The notes under the pieces were generated by a model. It did not search any database, was not told the DNA's origin, and saw only the letters and a program-made list of their open reading frames with translations. The translations under genes and the position numbers were made by a program. Below, in pieces: positions 47,513 through 58,788 of a stretch of DNA of 64,000 nt; positions within the stretch are counted from its first letter, which is position 1; every line of letters starts with the position of its first letter. The stretch comes from Pelodera strongyloides (taxonomy: Eukaryota; Nematoda; Chromadorea; Rhabditida; Rhabditidae), in contig JAANDG010000426.1 in assembly GCA_036852015.1 (NCBI GenBank), forward strand, positions 1 to 64,000, given 5' to 3'.

Positions 47513-48136
47513 CTAGTTAGTCCGAAATATTGCTTCACTCTCAATAGTTCGCATTTTGGTCATTAATTTTTCTAGACTGGTAATCGATTTGTTCATGTCT
47601 TCAAGTACCTTTGTTTTCATGTCCACACTCAGTTTTTCCTTTTGAAGATTTTCATAAATTTGGATACCATACTCATAACTTTCCAACTTTTGTGCAACTT
47701 CATTTGTAATTCTAGTGCACAATCTTTTAAACGTCGTCAAATCTGATATTCTCGTTTGTCTAGGAGAATTATGAACTGAAGTTTGACGTCCAGTTCTTAA
47801 AATAGTAGTATCTGAGGAAGAGCTACTTCCAGAATTATCAGACGCTGCCTGACGTGGAATTTCCATACCAACATTAACTGAAACATTCTTATGCTTTTTC
47901 GAGTGATCGCTACGTTTCTTAAGTTTCTTTTTTCTAGGGTTTTCAGAATGAGAGATATGAGAAGGATAAGAAGTGAGATCGGAGATTGAGAGGTTGTGCA
48001 ACAGGGTTGCAGTTGTGGCATTAAGCCTTTGTGCGGAAACCGCTTTGTAAGCGAGCGCCTGGTCGTTCGCATGGTTCCAACCACTTTCGTGGAAGGTATT
48101 AGCAAAAGGTGGTTCTGGTGATTTCGCGGTCGCCAT
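47513..48136 (-). CDS. Gag-like protein of the short LTR element
   Basis: A 207-aa frame with a Pro/Ala N-terminus, a basic central part (RKKKLKKRSDHSKKHK), a Ser-rich linker and a C-terminal coiled coil (LEKLMTKMRTIESEA). No zinc knuckle, protease or polymerase is present. The ATG (48136-48134) uses the last A of the LTR plus the first TG of the primer-binding site, so the first residues MATAK are read from the primer site itself. Complete open frame despite LTR divergence suggests the product was selected for (inference). The gag assignment rests on position only. Confidence 0.65.
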   Translation of the reverse strand: MATAKSPEPPFANTFHESGWNHANDQALAYKAVSAQRLNATTATLLHNLSISDLTSYPSHISHSENPRKKKLKKRSDHSKKHKNVSVNVGMEIPRQAASDNSGSSSSSDTTILRTGRQTSVHNSPRQTRISDLTTFKRLCTRITNEVAQKLESYEYGIQIYENLQKEKLSVDMKTKVLEDMNKSITSLEKLMTKMRTIESEAIFRTN

Positions 48137-48715
48137 GAATTGACTAATACAACACGAATATATACTGTATCAGCCAAAGCTTGGAAAACACGAGATTCTT
48201 GAACACGAGAACCTTTTATTGATATATACAAAGACGGAGATAGTCTGTCTTGGTCTTGGCTTATAAAGTCCGAAGTGCAGGGGGCTTCCACAAGCCTCTG
48301 CCGTACACTGGCGGCGGGGATCTTCTCGTCCACAACGGCGCTGGTCACTTAAGCTCACCACAGAGCTATCCACACTACGGTTTGGAAACGGTACCGTGCA
48401 CCGTGAGCAGTATTAAGGAACTGTCAGACCTTTGGCAGTTTTAAGGGACTCTGCCAACTTGTGCGCTTTATTATAGAGGACGCCCGCCTCTTTGTAGATC
48501 AGGATGCAGTAGTCAAGGCTTACTCTTCCTGTTACCAGTAAGAGCAGTCAGCTATTGAAGAAGATCAGGAACTGATACTCAACTCCTTCAGCAGGAGTTT
48601 ATATTACTATAGTTAGATGCTAATAGTTACTGTAATTAGTAAACAATACACTTCTAGACAACTAGTATTGTAGATGTTACGAAATACGTTTCTGGTTGTG
48701 ACAATAGTCGCAACA
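48136..48715 (-). repeat. 5' LTR of the gag-only element
   Basis: It starts TGTTGCGACTATTG at 48715 and ends TTCA at 48136 on the minus strand, directly followed by the primer-binding site. Confidence 0.9.
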
Positions 48716-48720
48716 ATTAC

Positions 48721-49349
48721 GCTCTTAAAAAACTCTCAAAACTGTGCTCCCCGCGACACTCCTAATTGGATGTCAATAAAAAAAGTCTCGAAAAACAATG
48801 AGACCGCGCAGTTTGTCTCCTCCCACCCTTCATTTAGGAACCTTCACTCGAGTGTCTCTTCCTTGCATGAAACTACCCAGTTCATGGAGAAGAGAAAGCT
48901 TCTTGTTCTGGAACAGTTGCCGGAAAGGGACCCTTCGCCACCAAGGAGAATCCTAACCAGGAGGAAGTCAAACTGGCCCAAACTCTCTGTGAACGCGCAG
49001 GATATGGTGGTCAGTTCGTAAGGGCTTGGCGAGTACCATCGCATCCAGGTACTATTCGTCCCTTCAAAATTGAACTCAACTCCGTCGAAGCACGGGATAT
49101 GGTTCTTAGAAAATTTTATCCTAATTTCAAAACTCTCTCTTCCCAATGGCCTCATCCCCACAATCGTAAAACAACAGCTCGTAGGGATATGACTAGGTCC
49201 GAGCTCGCTTTGCACAGGGAAATGAGAAAGTGGACTTATGAAGAAAATCAGAAATTGGGAGAAACCCGATACTGGTACAATGGCGACCTCGAAGTCCTCC
49301 TTAACAAGTTTGTCAAGCCCATCAACAATGGCGCGATGAACGTTAACTA
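48721..49349 (+). pseudogene. ORF1 C-terminal part of the non-LTR element
   Basis: Two frames (to 49021, then 49039-49349) separated by a stop/frameshift. The second has RKFYPNFKTLSSQWPHPHN and SELALHREMRKW, with the basic, RRM-like character seen in ORF1 proteins of LINEs. Ends TAG at 49350, 20 bases before ORF2. Confidence 0.6.
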
Positions 49350-49368
49350 GGACAGAGAGGGACCAAAT

Positions 49369-50271
49369 GTGAAAATAATACTAGATCAATACATCACACC
49401 AATTTCGGGTATTCCAATTTTTGATTCTCTGGCCGCTACAAATTTCCCTGTTATTTCGCATAATGAAAATAGTGAGCAGTGTCACACCCTACGTGCTTTG
49501 TTAATAAATGCTCGTTCGATTCAATTGTCCAGCGAAGTTACATCGCTATTTGATTCTTTGAACTCTTGTAATATTGATCTTTGTTTTGTATGTGAAACAT
49601 GGCTTTCTGACAAACATCCCTCCGGTCATTTTTCTCATCCCAACTTTTCATCGATTCGTGTTGATAGGAAAGAACGTGCAGGCGGTGGTATATCATTAAT
49701 ATATGCCAAAAATTTGCATATTATAGAAACTGCTCAACTTTTCAATAAGTGAGATTTTCCTGAATTTCGTTGTGGATAATTGTCTGCAACAAATGGTAAA
49801 TGATCCAACAAGAATATCAAAAACAGGAAAAGGCTCAATTCGGGACATTGTTCTAACTGATATTCCAAATACTGTTATAGAAATTAATGTGACCGATAGT
49901 ATTCTCACCTCTGATCATTTTTCTGTTATGTTTGACTTGTCCCTACCATCAGTTAAGCATGTTTCGACTTCTCAATATATCGATTTTAGAAAATGTAATT
50001 ATGACCTTATGAATAACTATTTTTCGTCTATTGATTGGAATGTACTATATACCTCGTGTACGAATTTACAACATTTTTATGACATTTTTACTGAAATTTG
50101 CAAATTTGCAATTTCGTCATTTTGCCCACTAGTAACCAGGTCCACTAGAAATGCTCACAAAATAACGTTCCCTGCAAAAATTCGTAAATTGGATTCAGAA
50201 AAAAACTGCCTTTGGAAGTTATTTAAGAGCACTGGAGACCTATTTATCCATATTTTGTATAAGACACTGAG
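49369..50271 (+). pseudogene. ORF2 endonuclease domain, internally deleted
   Basis: The first part has LINARSIQ, DLCFVCETWLSD and RAGGGISLIY, matching the start of apurinic-type endonucleases (the ETW glutamate is a metal ligand). The second part has NDPTRISKTGKGSIRDIVLT and SDHFSVMF, matching the C-terminal SDH motif. Roughly 100 residues between them, including other catalytic positions, are missing at about 49740-49770. Confidence 0.8.
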
Positions 50272-53014
50272 GAAACTTGGCCGGGGGGCGGCGCGCCCCC
50301 GGCCCCACGTCACGGGGCCGCGCATCCCCCGCGCGCCCCACGCCCGTGTCTGGCCCATTGGTCTGGGAAAGGCTACACCACCGAAAACCGCGGGGCGGCT
50401 GGTGCGCCAGGAGCGCGCGACAGGTGCGCGAGGACACGTACAATGGAAACTGCCAGATACTCAGTGAAGGGGCATTTACTAGTACGCAGCGAAACCGCAC
50501 GTGCTTTTCAACACTTGTGCTCCGACAAACGGAGTGTTGTCTTATCCAAAAGTTGTTGTAATTTTATGATGTTCCACTTCAATTTAAACTATTGTCTTAT
50601 TTAGTAAGTTTGTTGTCACTATTCTTGTTAATCATGTACTAACTAACGGTTATAGTAAAAATATGTTTATCGGCAGTTTAGTTTGCATAAAGTATTCATA
50701 TATTATGTTGTTCCACTTCAATTTAAACTATTGTCTTATTTAGTAAGTTTGTTGTCAAGTTTGTTCTTGTTAATCATGTACTAACTAACGGTTATAGTAA
50801 AAATATGCTTATCGGCAGTTTGGTTTGCATAAAGTATTCATATATTCGATTTCTTAAATAATTGTTTGCGGCATAATCTAAAGGCTGCTATCATACCGTA
50901 ATCGCTTTAGAATAGTGCACAATACGCGCACTTTCGCATTACTTCTCTTCGTTTTCGCCATTATTTTTCTACTCCATCCTTTTTGCTTTGGTCTTCATTG
51001 TCTACTATGTTCCTTGTAAGACATCTTTTAGCCCTGTTTGTCTCGATAAAGCTCCTTTTGACCTTTTCTTCGATGTAATTGAAAATAATTTTGAGTTTCT
51101 TAACTTAAATGTATCAAATATAAAATGAAACGTCTCTATATTTACAGGGTTAATGGCGGACCCAAAGGCCATCGTGATAGCAACTGTATGGTCAGCTCAG
51201 GATGAGGCCAACTGGGTATGTCGTCTATATTTTTATCAAGTATCTTGATTACTGTTTTTAAGAGTATTCAAGATTCACCGTTTAGTAAGTTGTTTGAACC
51301 GATGTACTGAATACAAAATACATTGTAAATATCGGAGGCGTTGATGTGGAAATATGGAGATGTGGATGTTTATTTGTATTAGTAGGCACATAATGTTGAT
51401 TAGTTGAATCTTAAATGAAACTTTTATTTTGTTTAGACGACAACCGATGGTAATTGTACCGGCGCAACCGCAGACAATGTTCCCGAAGATACGGTACAAG
51501 AGTAATAAAAAATAAGGTAAGAACGTATCTTAACTATAAACATTTTTTCATGTTTATTTTCTGTCCAGGGTTTTGTGGTTATCATTGTTTTTGTGTACTA
51601 GTTACTTATATGTGCATTGTTTATCTTATGGATCATTCGATCATTGTCTTCGTACGTTAGTGCATCTCTTCGATTACGCATCCGTGTTGCATTTCTTGCT
51701 TGTAAAAAGTTAAAAAGTGATAGGTGATAGTGTACTCATTTCAGGCTTACGGCGGACTTTGGACATCGTGCGGTACTCCACATGTGGGACAAAGAACTAT
51801 AGGGCAACTCCGGGACTCCGGCCACTTGAACAAATCATCTAGGCAGGTATGGTTAATATTTTGTTTCCATGTGTTTTGCCTCCAAGTCATTTATAGTTGT
51901 GATTGTGTGCACGAAAGTGCCTGCTCCCTACCTCCCGTGGGACGTGAAAGAAAGAGTGATTACGCGAATCAAGGATACGAAAAGACAAATTTACCCAACT
52001 GGGGTGGCTCCCATTCCATTCAAACGGCATACGACCAGCTCATTACCCATAATTTAGAATATCGCGGCCGCTTGTTAAGATTTCACATTTAATTGAATTT
52101 GTTTAGGGTTACACTTACGCTAATGACACTTGTGTGTTTTTCGTTATCAATGCCATATCTAATTTTTAACTTCTTCTTATTTCAGTTGACCGGTGTATCG
52201 ATGTGGGTAACGTGTCGGCTTTATTGCTACGCAGGGAAGGTAGCTGCATGGAGGGCGTACGAAACACCGTGAAGATGTTTCTTATCACGGAAGGGAAGAT
52301 ATCAAATGAATAGATACCCTAAGATGAACCTTAGTAAGCTTAGTCTTACTTTGTGTAATATGTTTCGTGTGTTTATGATTGTATTAAATGTAGCTCATTA
52401 CTTTATTAAAAAATTAGCTGTGTAACGAACGCTGCCCTTTTCCGTTTATGTTTTAACTGAACGTCAGCATATAGAAGGATTATTTTTTTGTACTATATAT
52501 ACCTCTACTCTTATTGTAGTTGTATCTACTTTTTGTTTTGGATTTTTACACCCCCGCAACTCCATTATCATAGCATTATATCGTAATATTTACCAGTAGA
52601 ATTTTAACTCTCACTAACATTATTTTGTACTTACAATTGGGTTGCCTATCCACTTTTTGTTGCGTATTCTTAGTTATTAACTTACCAAAATTCCCCCAGA
52701 TGTATCACTAATATCATTATTATCGTTTTGTGCTGTGAGTGAAGTAAAGAGTAAAGTTATTCTGTATATTTGTTGTTTGTTGATTACTGTGTGGATTTAC
52801 CGTTTTAGTGTATTATTTAATATGGAATGGAAAGGGGGCGGGGCATTTCACGCCCATTTTCCCACGGTCCGCGCGCTCCCGGCGCACGTACGGCCCACTT
52901 TTTGAAGCGGGGCCGCGCGCTCCGGGCCCCGTTTTGGTGGGGCAGCCCTGCCTGGGCCCCGCACATTTGAGCGCGCCGCCCCGCGACTTTTAGCGCGCCG
53001 CCCCGCACCCAAAG
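50272..53014. mobile_element. GC-rich-ended insertion within the retrotransposon
   Basis: The left end AAACTTGGCCGGGGGGCGGC and the right end, inverted, AAACTTTGGGTGCGGGGCGG are alike. Both edges are extremely GC-rich for 130-170 bp while the middle is AT-rich. There is an internal direct duplication (50570-50720 against 50705-50850). The retrotransposon protein resumes after it. No transposase is recognised, and a clear target duplication was not found, so class is open. Confidence 0.55.
51148..52300 (+). CDS. Exon-like pieces inside the GC-rich-ended insertion
   Basis: 51148-51215 (ADPKAIVIATVWSAQDEANW, donor GTATGT), about 51437-51492 (TTDGNCTGATADNVPEDT), 51745-51846 (AYGGLWTSCGTPHVGQRTIG, donor GTATGG) with phase-0 joins, then 51911-52060 with VPAPYLPWDVKERVITRIKD and a piece at 52185-52275. 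Acceptors are TTACAG, TTTAG, TTTCAG. They may be a captured or invaded host gene. I do not recognise the product. Confidence 0.4.
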
Positions 53015-54714
53015 TTTCACGTTGGAACCTACAAAAGCGTATTAAAGCAGCGAAAAAGGCACATCTAAATGAACTACACGTGCGTAAAGCACAAGAGCCT
53101 TATTCGAAGCTTCATAAATATATTCGTGTGAAACTAAATACTGATAGAAACTTGCCAGCATTAAAATTAGATGATAGTATTTATTTTTCTGATCTTGAAA
53201 AAGCTAATTTGTTCAAGGATATATTTGATGCTAATTATGGTGATGACAACCACATATTCCCCCATCTGCTTGCCAATGAGAATCGTGACGTATTTTTCCG
53301 TTTTGACGCCTCTTCGATCCGAAATACATTGAGACAATTGCCTAGGAAATTTTCGTTCTCTAGTGAAGGTTTAAATCAATACGTTTTGAAGAAATGTTCA
53401 TCTACTTTATGTTTCCCATTATCAATTATTTTTTCTTGTTCCTACTATGATTGTATGTTACCAAAGCAATGGAAATATGGGTTCATTGTTCCAATCCATA
53501 AGAAGGGGTCTAAATCATCCCCAAATAATTACCGTCCGGTAACATTAACTTCTCCAGTTTGTCGGATAATGGAATCCATACTTTCATTCAGTATTAGAAA
53601 GGTTTACAATAACACTTTCTCTCCAGTCCAGTATGGTTTTCTTAAAGGTAGATCATGTACAACACAGCTTCTTGGTGTTATATCTGGTTTTCAAATAGCC
53701 CTTAAGGAAAAGAAAACTATTGATTGTATCTACTTCGATTATCGTAAGGCATTTGATAAAGTTATACGTTCCAAATTATTGCACAAATGTGAGTTGTTTG
53801 GGTTTCCACGTCATTTAGTTAACTGGCTGGCGAATTTTCTGTCTAACCGCGTTTCATATGTCCGTATTAATAATCAATTTTCAGGAGAATTCCAGCCAAA
53901 ATCAGGGGTTCCTCAGGGAACCGTTCTCGGTCCTCTTTTGTTTCTCTTATACATTAACGATTTGCCGAATGTTATTCCAGCCTCAATCAATGTATCTCTA
54001 TTTGCAGATGACTTGAAGATATACGGGTGTGCTGGTGAAGATCTCCAGGTGGCTGTCGATGCAGTATGCAAGTGGTCGCGGGATTGGCAACTTCCCCTAG
54101 CAACTGACAAAATCCATGTACTACATATCGGCCAAAACAACCCCGAGCACGTCTACTTCATCGACAACCAAGTGATCGAACCGGTAGACTCTATTAAGGA
54201 TTTAGGTGTTATCATTGATAGAAACTTAACTTTTTCTAAGCATATAAATGTTAAAACAAGTGCAGCTATTATGCGTTGTAGACAGTTAATAGCAACTTTT
54301 CCACGTGCTTCTATTGAAGTATATACGAAGCTCTTTGTTAATTATGTTCGCCCCATTATTGAATATGCGTCTGAAATTCTGAAAGTCTGAAAGTCCCGAT
54401 ATTTCAACTCAACTGTGTAGGCAGCTGGAAAGACCGCAACGGTTATTTTCAAAAATAATTTGCTCTAGAAATAATATTAGAGGTTCATACCGTTACAGAC
54501 TTTCAGCTATGCAAATTGACCCTTTGTTTGTAAGAAGGAGAAGGACAGATTTGATAACATTTTTCAAGTTTGTTACAAATGATTATTCTTTCCCTTTCCG
54601 AAAATATGTAACTCTCAAGTCAGATGTATCTCGCATGCCCTGCAGGCCACATAGATATGTTATTCGCAAAACTAAGCTAAAGTTCCTAAATAAGAACTGG
54701 TTCTTTGCACGTGT
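53015..54714 (+). pseudogene. ORF2 reverse transcriptase domain of the split non-LTR element
   Basis: A long open frame (53080-54390) carries the RT blocks in order: VPIHKKGSKSSPNNYRPV, IYFDYRKAFDKV (motif A), SGVPQGTVLGPLLFLLYIND (motif B), VSLFADDLKIYG (motif C, FADD) and IKDLGVIID. A frameshift at about 54385 leads into the C-terminal frame 54509-54714 (FFKFVTND), cut by the LTR element after WFFARV. Confidence 0.92.
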
Positions 54715-56377
54715 TGTTGCAACTATGCGTTGCAACTATAATAATACCTAGAATTATCTAAGAAACGTATTCTAGAGCATCATTATTACTAGTGTCTAGT
54801 GTGACGTTGTTTACACAAATAACAGGAAGTAACGACTTTATTAGACTGCTAGTGTAAGTATAAATACTCTCGGTTAGGGCTAGAGAGTGTGGCAGCAACT
54901 GGCAACGACTTGCAGTAAGGCCTTCGGGCTGAGCTCTGGTTTAGCTAGCGGCCCATCACGGCTCGGTACCGGTTAATACCCTAAGGTTGGCAGCGTTACC
55001 CATAAACTGCCTACGGTCTGACAGAGCCGGAAAGTCTGATCACGGTTTAGTAGAACCGTCCAAAACTACTAGTTCCCCTTCGATCCGCAGTGGTCGTTGG
55101 ACTTCGAGTGGACGTCAGTGGTGGTGTTCGCCAGTGTCGCAGCGAGGAAAGAATCCCCCGGCATCGAAAGAGGTCCAGCAGCGAGCCTGTGTGCCCCTGG
55201 ACGCTCCTTGGATCATGCACTCAAACCCAGTCTTACCGTTGTCCCTCAATAAATAGATTTCGGTCGTTACTGTTGTTGTCACCGTACGGGCTTCTATGAA
55301 GTTCGTTTATGGCGACCGCGGTAACCCGAACCCTATTTATCCCCCGGTTGACACTGAAAGGTGTCCAGCCAACTATCGAGACCGAACAGGCGGTTTCAAC
55401 TATCGAGACCGAACAGGCGGTTTCATCTATCGCGACCGAACAGGCGGTTGCATTTTAATCAAGTTTTTACAAAATCTCATGAAGAAAGTGTGAATGCGAA
55501 TGAGTAGTGAGCCAGTAGAAGAGCGATATATGAAACGGCGAGACTGCATGTTTAAAAAAAAATATAACTTCTTAAGCAATTCTCGTTTGGGAGGATGTGC
55601 TATGCACAGTTTCGATTTTAGAAGATGAGTATTTAATTTGCATACGGTCCATATACTGAACATTTGAATTGGGTACGTATCCAATATTCTTGAGTTCATT
55701 ATAAAAGAACGTTTAGAAGTACTCTCGTTTGGGAGTATTAAATTTAGATATCAGAAATTATTGTTTAATAATCTTCTCGTTTGGGAGTGTTGCAACTATG
55801 CGTTGCAACTATAATAATACCTAGAATTATCTAAGAAACGTATTCTAGAGCATCATTATTACTAGTGTCTAGTATGACGTTGTTTACACAAGTAACAGGA
55901 AGTAACGACTTTATTAGACTGCTAGTGTAAGTATAAATACTCTCGGTTAGGGCTAGAGAGTGTGGCAGCAACTGGCAACGACTTGCAGTAAGGCCTTCGG
56001 GCTGAGCTCTGGTTTAGCTAGGTGCCCATCACGGCTCGGTACCGGTTAATACCCTAAGGTTGGCAGCGTTACCCATAAACTGCCTACGGTCTGACAGAGC
56101 CGGAAAGTCTGATCACGGTTTAGTAGAACCGTCCAAAACTACTAGTTCCCCTTCGATCCTTCGTTGGACTTCGAGTGGACGTCAGTGGTGGTGTTCGCCA
56201 GTGTCGCAGCGAGGAAAGAATCCCCCGGCATCGAAAGAGGTCCAGCAGCGAGCCTGTGTGCCCCTGGACGCTCCTTGGATCATGCACTCAAATCCAGTCT
56301 TACCGTTGTCCCTCAATAAATAGATTTCGGTCGTTACTGTTGTTGTCACCGTACGGGCTTCTATGAAGTTCGTTTAC
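54715..56377 (+). mobile_element. Coding-free LTR retrotransposon (TRIM-like), recent
   Basis: LTRs 54715-55309 (595 bp) and 55788-56377 (590 bp) start TGTTGCAACTATG and end TTCGTTTA. Target duplication is CGTGT (54710-54714 and 56378-56382). Primer site TGGCGACCGCGG starts right at 55310, and TTTGGGAG precedes the 3' LTR. The 478-bp interior has no ORF of note. The LTRs differ at only about half a dozen places, one of them a small indel, so insertion is recent. It shares primer-site and polypurine motifs with the element at 46675. Confidence 0.93.
55371..55450 (+). repeat. 27-bp triple repeat just behind the primer-binding site
   Basis: Three tandem copies of a unit starting ACTATCGAGACCGAACAGGC and ending GGTTTC. 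The third has CGCGACC in place of CGAGACC. It lies where packaging signals are found in LTR elements. Confidence 0.9.
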
Positions 56378-56382
56378 GTGTT

Positions 56383-56505
56383 TTCAACTACGTTAACAGA
56401 CTTCCCTCGGAACTAAATCAATGCAGTAATATAAGTGACATCATAAAAGTTATTGATTCTTCAAGAGGAGTCTTTGATAATCCAGTCCCGGCATTCTTCC
56501 TTTAA
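56383..56505 (+). pseudogene. Last codons of the split non-LTR ORF2
   Basis: A short frame with NYVNRLPSELNQCSNISD and ending PAFFL-stop continues the RT C-terminal region interrupted at 54714. PxxL-N spacing here is typical of LINE ORF2 C-termini. Confidence 0.75.
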
Positions 56506-56939
56506 TTAATTTGTGCACACATATAATATTCGCTACTCTATATTTTATTAGTAATTCGTGTCCATTTGTTTGTGTTCTGTGTAATGTGTTTTATTCATGC
56601 TGTAGGTTGTATTATGCTACGTTTTGACTTCGTTAATTGGTATTCTGTATGTTTGTATGTTTTATGTATTTCTTTGTTTATAAGGAATTACCATTCAGTA
56701 TCCTTTTGGTCCCTCGTCAGTATACGTGCGTTGTGAAGCGCCGTGTCTTAGGGTTCCTGTTGGTTGACATTTGACTTAGTTGTCCATTATTACACTGCAT
56801 GCTGTTTCTTTGTTTACTTATTTATTGTCTTCCAATAAACCATATTATTATTATTATTAAGATATCGAACATCGCAGAAAACGTCATTAGGAATGGTGCG
56901 TACTCTTTCTCAGAAAAAATCCGATACGCGGATTGTGCG

Positions 56940-57316
56940 GGTGGATTTTGTGCGCAAAAGACCGTGGTAATGGGGTCTCGATGTATAACAAAAATTGCCG
57001 ATTTTTGCTTCCAAGTATGGCTTTAATTACCGTAGATTGGCACTTCACGAGAACATCTACAGACCGCCAAAAAATGGTCCCGCAGCGGTCGCCACAGGAC
57101 TATTTTTTTTCGAGCGTGCATAAACTGTGCATTTTCGCCTCCTCTAGTATTATCAATGGTGCATTTTCTGACTTTCAAAGGTGTATGCAAAATCGTACAC
57201 GAGATGCACATTTGATACTTGGAAGCAAAATGCGCTGTTTTTGCCATACATCGAGACCCCATAAGATATTGATTACCATGTTGAATTGAATATTCAGTGT
57301 TTTGCGCACAAAAGTC
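56940..57316. mobile_element. TIR element with GTGCGCAAAAG ends
   Basis: TTTTGTGCGCAAAAGACCG at the left and TTTTGCGCACAAAAGTC at the right, followed inward by inverted ATGGGGTCTCGATGTAT and TTTTGCTTCCAAGTA blocks. It is about 375 bp long and has no transposase. Confidence 0.8.
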
Positions 57317-57429
57317 TTTGGCAAGACATTGCCCTGTTGAATTGAATACTTCCACAGTTGATGTTCTTCCAGTTCTACGTAATCCCGCCCAGTGCTACCA
57401 TCTTGCAAACATGCCACGGCGTCGGGAAT

Positions 57430-58095
57430 AAATTTATGGGGGTTTGCAAGTATATGGGGTTTGCAAGTATGCCAAAAACCGCGAGTTTTCCTTGCAAGTA
57501 TCAATTCGCAAAATCGTGTGCTTTTTACACACTTTTACCGTAATTTTGACACATTCGCACTATAGAAAATCCGCCATCAAAGACATTTTTTGTTGAACAA
57601 TTGGTCCCGTGGCGATCGGTCGTAAAAACTGCCTGTAGATATGCTCGTGTAGTGCCAAGATACGGTAAATTTTTCGATACTTGCAAGGAAAATCGGGCAT
57701 ACTTGCAAACCCCAATATGCAACAATTCCTTGCACGAAGTACCGTAGTTTGGAACTAAGTATGAATACATAACATGAGTAATTATAAAATCGTTCCAAGA
57801 CTCATTTTTCGAAGACAAATGTTTCGGCATACTTGCAAACCCCATAAAGGCGCTCCCCTTGTCTAGCCTTAGGACGGACGTTTCGTTCTGTAATCTCTGT
57901 ATTCCGACTTCCACATTCCACAATGGTCACTTCCCTGCCCTCTACTCTCAACGGGACACCTCGGCCAAGAGACACCGCCCGGATTGGAACTACAATAAAG
58001 ATCCCCGACTTCTGGAAAAAACGGGACCCTGGATTCTATATGCTTAAGTCTATGTGTGACGATTGTATGTCTGAATAAAGTGGTATTCATAAAAT
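57430..58095 (+). repeat. Dispersed ~0.8-kb repeat, copy 2
   Basis: It is collinear, inverted, with 32208-33003, ending GAATAAAGTGGTATTCATAAA, a polyadenylation-like end. Its left edge adds two more GGGTTTGCAAGTATG motifs. CTTGCAAGTAT motifs occur on both strands. Confidence 0.8.
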
Positions 58096-58788
58096 GTAAA
58101 AACACTAAATGTGCTAAAACCAAAACTAAGAAACCAACACAAGGTACTAAAAATGTAAAACGAAAAAGTTTTTGTGCACAAAAGCCTGTAACCTGTAACG
58201 AGATATTGCCCATATATGTGTGTGTTTAGTATAGTTTCGGTTCATCACTAAATTCGAATACGTGCAGTGCTTTCAGTCATTTGCAAATGCATATGATATG
58301 TTCTGTACTATTTCCGAGTGGACAGATTGCAACAAACCGTTTATTTTTTGAGTAATTGCCAACTACAGTACCCGTAACACTTGCAATAGAATCAAAATAC
58401 ACCGGGAATTTCTCTCACTTAGAACACAAGAGAACATGAAGTAAAGAATTATCCATAGTTATGAAAACGAAGAAAGCAAACACATATGACAAATATAACG
58501 AGTTGAATCCTTGGGTTTTGTTTTGCACTCTGGCTCGAAGCTCGTAATTTATGTCTATTAATAATATCTAGTAATATCTATTTGACTAGACTGGAAAATG
58601 CCCAAAATCTGAATAATAATGGGTCGATCGGATGTCATATTGTGTTCATGTACAGTGCGTGAGCCTTGCTTACTGTAAACATACTTTGCTGGTTGGCTAC
58701 TTGCATACGTACATTCTTCCTAACTAATCTCTAAGCGTTCCGGGAACGAATTTTATCTATATTTTTGGGGTGTTGTTGAGTATTTTAA
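58096..58788. other. 3' flank of gene C, no gene seen
   Basis: It should contain the 3' UTR and polyadenylation site of gene C on the minus strand. No motif is certain. Confidence 0.4.

Larger units (their letters stand above)
46675..48715 (-). mobile_element. Short gag-only LTR retrotransposon (BEL/Pao-like)
   Basis: Two LTRs, 46675-47250 (576 bp) and 48136-48715 (580 bp), start TGTTGCGACTATTG and end GTCAATTCA on the minus strand. Target duplication is ATTAC (46670-46674 and 48716-48720). Directly after the 5' LTR comes TGGCGACCGCG, a primer-binding site fitting the 3' end of a tRNA-Arg-like tRNA. A purine-rich CTTGGGAG precedes the 3' LTR. The 885-bp interior has only one ORF. The LTRs differ at many sites, so the insertion is older than the one at 54715. 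Confidence 0.9.
46337..56859 (+). mobile_element. Non-LTR retrotransposon split by three later insertions
   Basis: In order on +: ORF1 first part (46337-46669), ORF1 second part (48721-49349), endonuclease part of ORF2 (about 49369-50271), reverse transcriptase part (about 53015-54714), and the last codons of ORF2 (56383-56505), then a 3' UTR ending AATAAACCATATTATTATT with ATT repeats to about 56859. The broken ends match across each insertion. ORF1-plus-ORF2 organisation with an apurinic-type endonuclease and a simple-repeat tail fits the jockey/CR1 group. It is dead. Confidence 0.88.

Noticed and set aside
48170..48444. Several 60-70-codon frames inside the LTRs
   Set aside because: They repeat in both LTRs with frame changes, overlap each other and have no start context, so they are not genes.
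54987..56366. Paired ~89-codon frames present twice
   Set aside because: They lie inside the two LTR copies at 54715 and 55788; the duplication is the LTR, not a gene family.
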